Notes under the pieces: generated by a model
Told to the model about the DNA's origin: nothing
The model's input: only the letters and a program-made list of their open reading frames with translations
The model's database searches: none
NCBI GenBank assembly: GCA_900541245.1
Contig: UQIS01000011.1
Coordinates: 1-54,297 of the forward strand
From: an uncultured Collinsella sp.
GTDB lineage: Bacteria; Actinomycetota; Coriobacteriia; Coriobacteriales; Coriobacteriaceae
DNA length: 54,297 nt
Direction of reading: 5' to 3'
Position numbers and translations under genes: made by a program
In this document: in pieces, positions 51,025-54,297 of the stretch
Layout of the letters: each line of letters starts with the position of its first letter
Position numbering within the stretch: position 1 is the first letter of the stretch

Positions 51025-51978
51025 ATGATTCTTTCGCTTGCCCCTATGGAGGGGATTACCGGGCATGTGTTCCGTCGCGTGCATGCGGAGTGCTTCGGTG
51101 CGCTCGATTGTTATTACACGCCGTTTTTGCCGCCGCCGCGGGTGGGAAACCGCTTTGGCGGCAAGGCGTTTAAGGAAATCGATCCTGCCAATAACCAGGG
51201 GCTCAACGTAGTGCCTCAACTGATGTCCAAGAACGCGGACGAGTTTGTGTGGGCGGCACAGGTGCTCGCCGACATGGGCTATCGCGAGGTTAATTTCAAC
51301 TTGGGTTGCCCTTCGGGAACGGTTGTTGCCAAGGGTAAGGGATCGGGCTTTTTGCGCAACTTAGACGAGCTCGAGGTGTTCTTGAGCGATGTGTGCGAAC
51401 GTTCGCCGTTGCCGGTGTCGGTAAAAACCAGGCTGGGGCTGGAGGGCGACGACGAATACGAGCGCGTGCTCGATCTGTATTGCCGCATGCCGCTGGCAGA
51501 GCTGATTGTGCACCCGCGCGTGCAAAAGGACCGCTATACGGGCTCGCCGCGCAAGGAGTTTTATGGCAAGACGTTGGAGCGGGCACCGTTTCCGGTGGCA
51601 TACAACGGCGACATTTTTGATCTTGAGGATATGGGCGCGCTGGTGGAGGCCTATCCCGGCACGCGCCATGTAATGCTGGGACGCGGCTTGCTCGCGAACC
51701 CCGCTCTGGCTCGCATGGTCAACGGTGGCCCTGCTGCCACGGCAGCCGAACTACAGCGTTTCCACGACACGCTGTTTGCGGCCTATGCAGAAGAGATTGG
51801 CGGCAACGCGGTCTTCCGTATGAAGGAGTGGTGGTTCTACGCCAAGTGTGCTTTCGCCGACCCCGCTACCGTTCACAAGCTCGTACGCAAGACCAAAAAG
51901 GTCGACGAATACCGCGCCGCCGTCGAGCGGGTCTTTCACGAGCAGCCACTCGCACCCATAGCCCGCTTCCACGGCTAG
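51025..51978 (+). CDS. tRNA-dihydrouridine synthase family protein
   Basis: A 317-residue FMN enzyme that reduces uridine in tRNA. LAPMEGITGHVFRRV starts the TIM barrel. NFNLGCPSGTVVAKGKGSGF contains the catalytic cysteine, VSVKTRLGL and ELIVHPRVQKDRYTG bind FMN/tRNA, and HVMLGRGLLANPAL is the C-terminal barrel end. Full-length single gene. The GAGAAGAG ribosome site is weak. Confidence 0.92.
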   Translation: MILSLAPMEGITGHVFRRVHAECFGALDCYYTPFLPPPRVGNRFGGKAFKEIDPANNQGLNVVPQLMSKNADEFVWAAQVLADMGYREVNFNLGCPSGTVVAKGKGSGFLRNLDELEVFLSDVCERSPLPVSVKTRLGLEGDDEYERVLDLYCRMPLAELIVHPRVQKDRYTGSPRKEFYGKTLERAPFPVAYNGDIFDLEDMGALVEAYPGTRHVMLGRGLLANPALARMVNGGPAATAAELQRFHDTLFAAYAEEIGGNAVFRMKEWWFYAKCAFADPATVHKLVRKTKKVDEYRAAVERVFHEQPLAPIARFHG

Positions 51979-51987
51979 TTAGTCATC

Positions 51988-52027
51988 GGGGACGTTCTTT
52001 AACGACTAGTCATTTAAGAACGTCCCC
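51988..52027. repeat. Convergent-gene hairpin
   Basis: GGGGACGTTCTT and AAGAACGTCCCC (51988-51999 / 52016-52027) form a 12-bp perfect stem between the convergent dihydrouridine synthase and glutaredoxin genes. Without a T-run it may be a processing or REP-like site. CGACTAGTCA in the loop and TAACGACTA on the flank give it a repeat-like look. Confidence 0.6.
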
Positions 52028-52042
52028 AACGACTATGTTGCA

Positions 52043-52288
52043 CTAGAGCAGGTTCTTCTGTGCCCATGCGATGATGTCGCTCGACTCGTAGAGCGGCTTG
52101 CCGTCGATGAACAGGCAGGGAACCCGGCGTTTTCCGCCGACGGCGATGAGCGTCTGCTCGGCATCGGGGTCGGTCGAGATGTTGCGCTCAGGGATGGTCA
52201 CGCCGTTATCGGCCAAAAAGCGCTTGACCTTTATGCAATACGGGCAGCCGGTCATAACGAATAGCACGAGCTCATGATCAGTAGCCAT
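52043..52288 (-). CDS. Glutaredoxin-like thiol oxidoreductase
   Basis: An 81-residue glutaredoxin fold with the redox motif TGCPYCIKVKRFL, cis-Pro in RRVPCLFIDG and a C-terminal SSDIIAWAQ. It reduces disulfides in the cytoplasm. The start is MATDHELVL; the longer frame lacks a ribosome site. Lies 51 nt downstream of the XRE-TipAS regulator gene, in the same direction. Confidence 0.9.
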   Translation of the reverse strand: MATDHELVLFVMTGCPYCIKVKRFLADNGVTIPERNISTDPDAEQTLIAVGGKRRVPCLFIDGKPLYESSDIIAWAQKNLL

Positions 52289-52339
52289 AGGTCTCCAATC
52301 GGTTGAGGTTTTGATTGAAATACCCAAAGCCGCCGCGGT

Positions 52340-53167
52340 CTATGCGCGGGCCAGCGACGACTCGATGGCCTGGACCAGAAACGCCGTGGCTCCGGTGTCG
52401 CAGGGCTTGTCGTAGTAGTCAATAAAGCGCTGGTCGGCAAGATAACCGTGAGTGAGCCCCAGATACGCCTCGTCTTGGGGCTCGCATCCCCAGTTGAGAG
52501 CAATCCAACGACGGTGCATCGCGACGAGCTTGCGAGCCTCGCTTCCATCCGCATCGCCGTCGCCCATGGCAATCGAAAGCTGGCCCAAAATGGCGCGTTC
52601 AAGTTCCTTCATGTCGTTCCATGTCTGAGGATCCATATCCAGCAGCGCCTCGTTTGCCGCATCGATAGCCTCATCGCCATAGCGCGCCCGCGCCTCGGCA
52701 CCGTAGCGCTCCTCGTTTTCTTGCACGGCGCGCCAGCGCTCCAGTTGCGGCAGGACGGCGCCCATGAGCGAGACGGCTTCGTCGAGCGACATGCCGGTGT
52801 TTTGTGCCAGCCGCGGGGCACAGTCCTCGATCATCGCCTCCATGGTGGTCTCGTAGGTGTACTGGCCGTGGTCGTAGCACCACTTGCAGTAATGATCGGT
52901 CGCGGCGCCCGCAGCATCGGTACCGCAGTCGTCGGGCGTGAGTATCATGCCGCAGCTCTGGCAATAGTGCTCGGGCATTTCGAGCAGGTGAGACAGGGGC
53001 TCGTCGGTCACGGCGGCGATGAGCTTCATCATGTCGATACCCGGTGTGACCTCTCCACGTTCCCAACGGCTGATGGCCTGGCGTGTGACGAAGAGCTTAG
53101 CGGCGAGCTGCTCCTGAGTAAGGTGATGGGCGCGACGGATGGCAATGAGCTTTTCTGCAAAGGCCAT
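52340..53167 (-). CDS. XRE HTH - zinc ribbon - TipAS-like regulator fusion
   Basis: A 275-residue three-part protein. The HTH (1-58) reads LTQEQLAAKLFVTRQAISRW. A zinc-ribbon-like segment (68-100) has paired cysteines in YCQSCGMIL and YCKWCYDHG. A C-terminal domain (about 140-270) ends with YLADQRFIDYYDKPCDTGAT, which resembles the thiopeptide-binding TipAS domain. TipAS is usually fused to a MerR HTH, so this combination is unusual. AAAGGAG precedes the ATG. It may sense antibiotics or lipophilic drugs and control the glutaredoxin or itself. Confidence 0.82.
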   Translation of the reverse strand: MAFAEKLIAIRRAHHLTQEQLAAKLFVTRQAISRWERGEVTPGIDMMKLIAAVTDEPLSHLLEMPEHYCQSCGMILTPDDCGTDAAGAATDHYCKWCYDHGQYTYETTMEAMIEDCAPRLAQNTGMSLDEAVSLMGAVLPQLERWRAVQENEERYGAEARARYGDEAIDAANEALLDMDPQTWNDMKELERAILGQLSIAMGDGDADGSEARKLVAMHRRWIALNWGCEPQDEAYLGLTHGYLADQRFIDYYDKPCDTGATAFLVQAIESSLARA

Positions 53168-53307
53168 GGCGGCTCCTTTCTGCTGGTTGATGGCTTAAGC
53201 ATACGCGGCGGCAGGTGCCCTTCCAAGCAACCGTTGGTTGCACGACGGGGACCGCGGCGAAGAATTGCGCGCAACGCCCCACACCTCCATGCCGTACAAT
53301 GACCGGC

Positions 53308-54045
53308 ATGGAACCTATCGCACACATACATACCGACCTGCCGCAGAAGTTCGGCATTCCGCGCAACAGCTTTTTGGCGCCTCATCTGCAGGGACGCATC
53401 GTCTTTGAGCCGGAATTTGCCTCCAATGCAGCGGTTGAGGGCCTGGACTTCTTCTCTCACCTGTGGCTGCTGTGGCGCTTCGAAAACGGAACGCCCGGCG
53501 GCACGGCTAAGGACATAGCTGCCGATGCCAAGGCGCAGGACAGGTCCGGCACCAATGCCAAGTGGTCGAAAACCGTGCGCCCGCCGCGTCTGGGTGGAGC
53601 CGAGCGTGTGGGCGTCTTTGCCACGCGCAGTCCGTTTCGCCCTAATCCCATCGGGCTCACCTGCGTCAAGCTTGATCATGTCGAGCTCACCGACGATGGC
53701 CCCATCATCCATGTGCTGGGGGCCGACCTGCGCGATGGCACGCCCATCTACGATATCAAGCCCTACATTCCATTTGCCGACTGTCACCCGGATGCGACGG
53801 GCGGCTGGATTGAGGATGCTCCGTGGCAAGAGCTTGACGTCGAGTTCCCGCAAGCGCTGCAGGATATGGTCCCGCCCGCAAAGCTCCCCGGCTTGGTCGA
53901 GGTCCTTTGCCAAGATCCGCGCCGCGCAGGCAGCAAGCACGAGCCAAACCGCGTTTACCACTTGGCTTACGCCGGGCTCGACATATCGTTTACGGTCGAC
54001 GGAGCCAGGTTGACGGTAACCGCCGTCAACGACGCGCAAGACTAA
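53308..54045 (+). CDS. trmO: tRNA (N6-threonylcarbamoyladenosine(37)-N6)-methyltransferase TrmO
   Basis: A 245-residue TrmO/TsaA-family protein. HTDLPQKFGIPRNSFL, RVGVFATRSPFRPNPIGLTC (the family signature) and DGTPIYDIKPYIPFADCH are diagnostic; the C-terminal DPRRAGSKHEPNRVYHLAY completes the enzyme. It methylates t6A37 of tRNA with SAM. No Shine-Dalgarno sequence is present. TACAAT at 53295-53300 lies 7 nt before the ATG at 53308, suggesting a leaderless mRNA. An ATG at 53299 is an alternative start. Confidence 0.9.
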   Translation: MEPIAHIHTDLPQKFGIPRNSFLAPHLQGRIVFEPEFASNAAVEGLDFFSHLWLLWRFENGTPGGTAKDIAADAKAQDRSGTNAKWSKTVRPPRLGGAERVGVFATRSPFRPNPIGLTCVKLDHVELTDDGPIIHVLGADLRDGTPIYDIKPYIPFADCHPDATGGWIEDAPWQELDVEFPQALQDMVPPAKLPGLVEVLCQDPRRAGSKHEPNRVYHLAYAGLDISFTVDGARLTVTAVNDAQD

Positions 54046-54157
54046 CCAGCCATTCGTCCGCACCCGTCAAATTAAGCGCCAAACCCCGCGCCAAAACCGC
54101 CCACGCTGGTGGACAATAACGCCTTCCAAAACAATCAGCTTTGCACGGGAGTTCAGC

Positions 54158-54297
54158 ATGAAATACGACTTTAGCTCGCTTATCGACCGCCACGGCATGG
54201 ACTCCATCGCCGGTGACTCCTGGGGCGAGATCCCCGGCATGGCTCCGCACGCCCCCGACGAGGGCATCGCACGGTTTCCCATCTGGGAGGCAGACCG
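54158..54297 (+). CDS. MalY/PatB-type aminotransferase (partial, runs off the end)
   Basis: Only the first 46 codons are inside the window. MKYDFSSLIDRHGMDSIAGD followed by ...FPIWEADR matches the N-terminus of PLP-dependent MalY/PatB cystathionine beta-lyases (usual MKYDF...RxG..K and PMWVADMDF). ACGGGAG lies 6 nt upstream. The rest, including the PLP lysine, is beyond the window, so function rests on this start alone. Confidence 0.7.
   Translation, partial: MKYDFSSLIDRHGMDSIAGDSWGEIPGMAPHAPDEGIARFPIWEAD

Overview
The window looks like a chromosomal segment of a gut Coriobacteriia actinobacterium, most likely Collinsella or a close relative. The evidence is high-GC coding sequence, strong Shine-Dalgarno sites with some TTG starts, a mannose-family PTS under a LevR-like regulator, sortase-anchored surface proteins, a CD1871A-type CXXC microprotein and many intergenic palindromes. 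The genus is inferred from gene content only; no rRNA or tRNA gene was seen.

Layout. 0-8.3 kb is an accessory, defence-like block: an IS110-family transposase, an Abi_2 (AbiD/F-type) HEPN protein with a duplicated hairpin element at its 3' side, a GyrI-like remnant, an AAA/DUF4143 ATPase with an altered Walker B, and a DUF4365-like nuclease gene paired with a small protein carrying a HEPN-like R-x4-H motif. 8.3-15.8 kb is a sugar locus: LevR-like activator, EIIB, EIIC, EIID, EIIA, a GH172 (DUF2961) glycosidase and a ROK sugar kinase. 15.9-18.4 kb is a graveyard of a DegV remnant and broken methyltransferase genes around one intact LCM-type methyltransferase. 18.8-26.2 kb holds an Fe-dependent alcohol dehydrogenase and two aldo/keto reductases next to a divergent LysR gene, then a MerR-controlled CMD-cupin/hydrolase operon and a Sir2 remnant. 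26.2-27.2 kb is a sortase-anchored surface protein and 27.5-28.0 kb a flavin reductase. 28.1-32.4 kb is parE-parC. 32.9-37.3 kb is a very large surface protein, and 37.4-40.3 kb a LuxR-type regulator plus a two-component system. 40.4-45.5 kb is thiol/disulfide chemistry: CXXC microprotein, polyferredoxin-like membrane protein, TlpA-like lipoprotein, Crp/Fnr regulator, rhodanese and CoA-disulfide reductase-rhodanese. 45.9-49.1 kb is a giant MacB-like ABC transporter. 49.1-51.0 kb is a membrane-protein gene bracketed by two related long inverted-repeat elements. 51.0 kb to the end is tRNA-dihydrouridine synthase, glutaredoxin, an XRE-zinc-ribbon-TipAS regulator, TrmO and the start of a MalY/PatB-type lyase.

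How the genes work together. The PTS would import and phosphorylate a sugar, GH172 would cleave it in the cytoplasm and the ROK kinase would phosphorylate the released hexose. The 40.4-45.5 kb genes read as a membrane-to-periplasm electron relay plus sulfane-sulfur and CoA-disulfide handling. The most promising undescribed material is (i) the DUF4365/HEPN-like gene pair, (ii) the tandem structured element beside the Abi_2 gene, and (iii) the paired 180-bp inverted-repeat elements with internal 22-bp-spaced direct repeats at 49.2 and 50.8 kb. Several accessory genes are broken by single stop codons that look like C-to-T changes.
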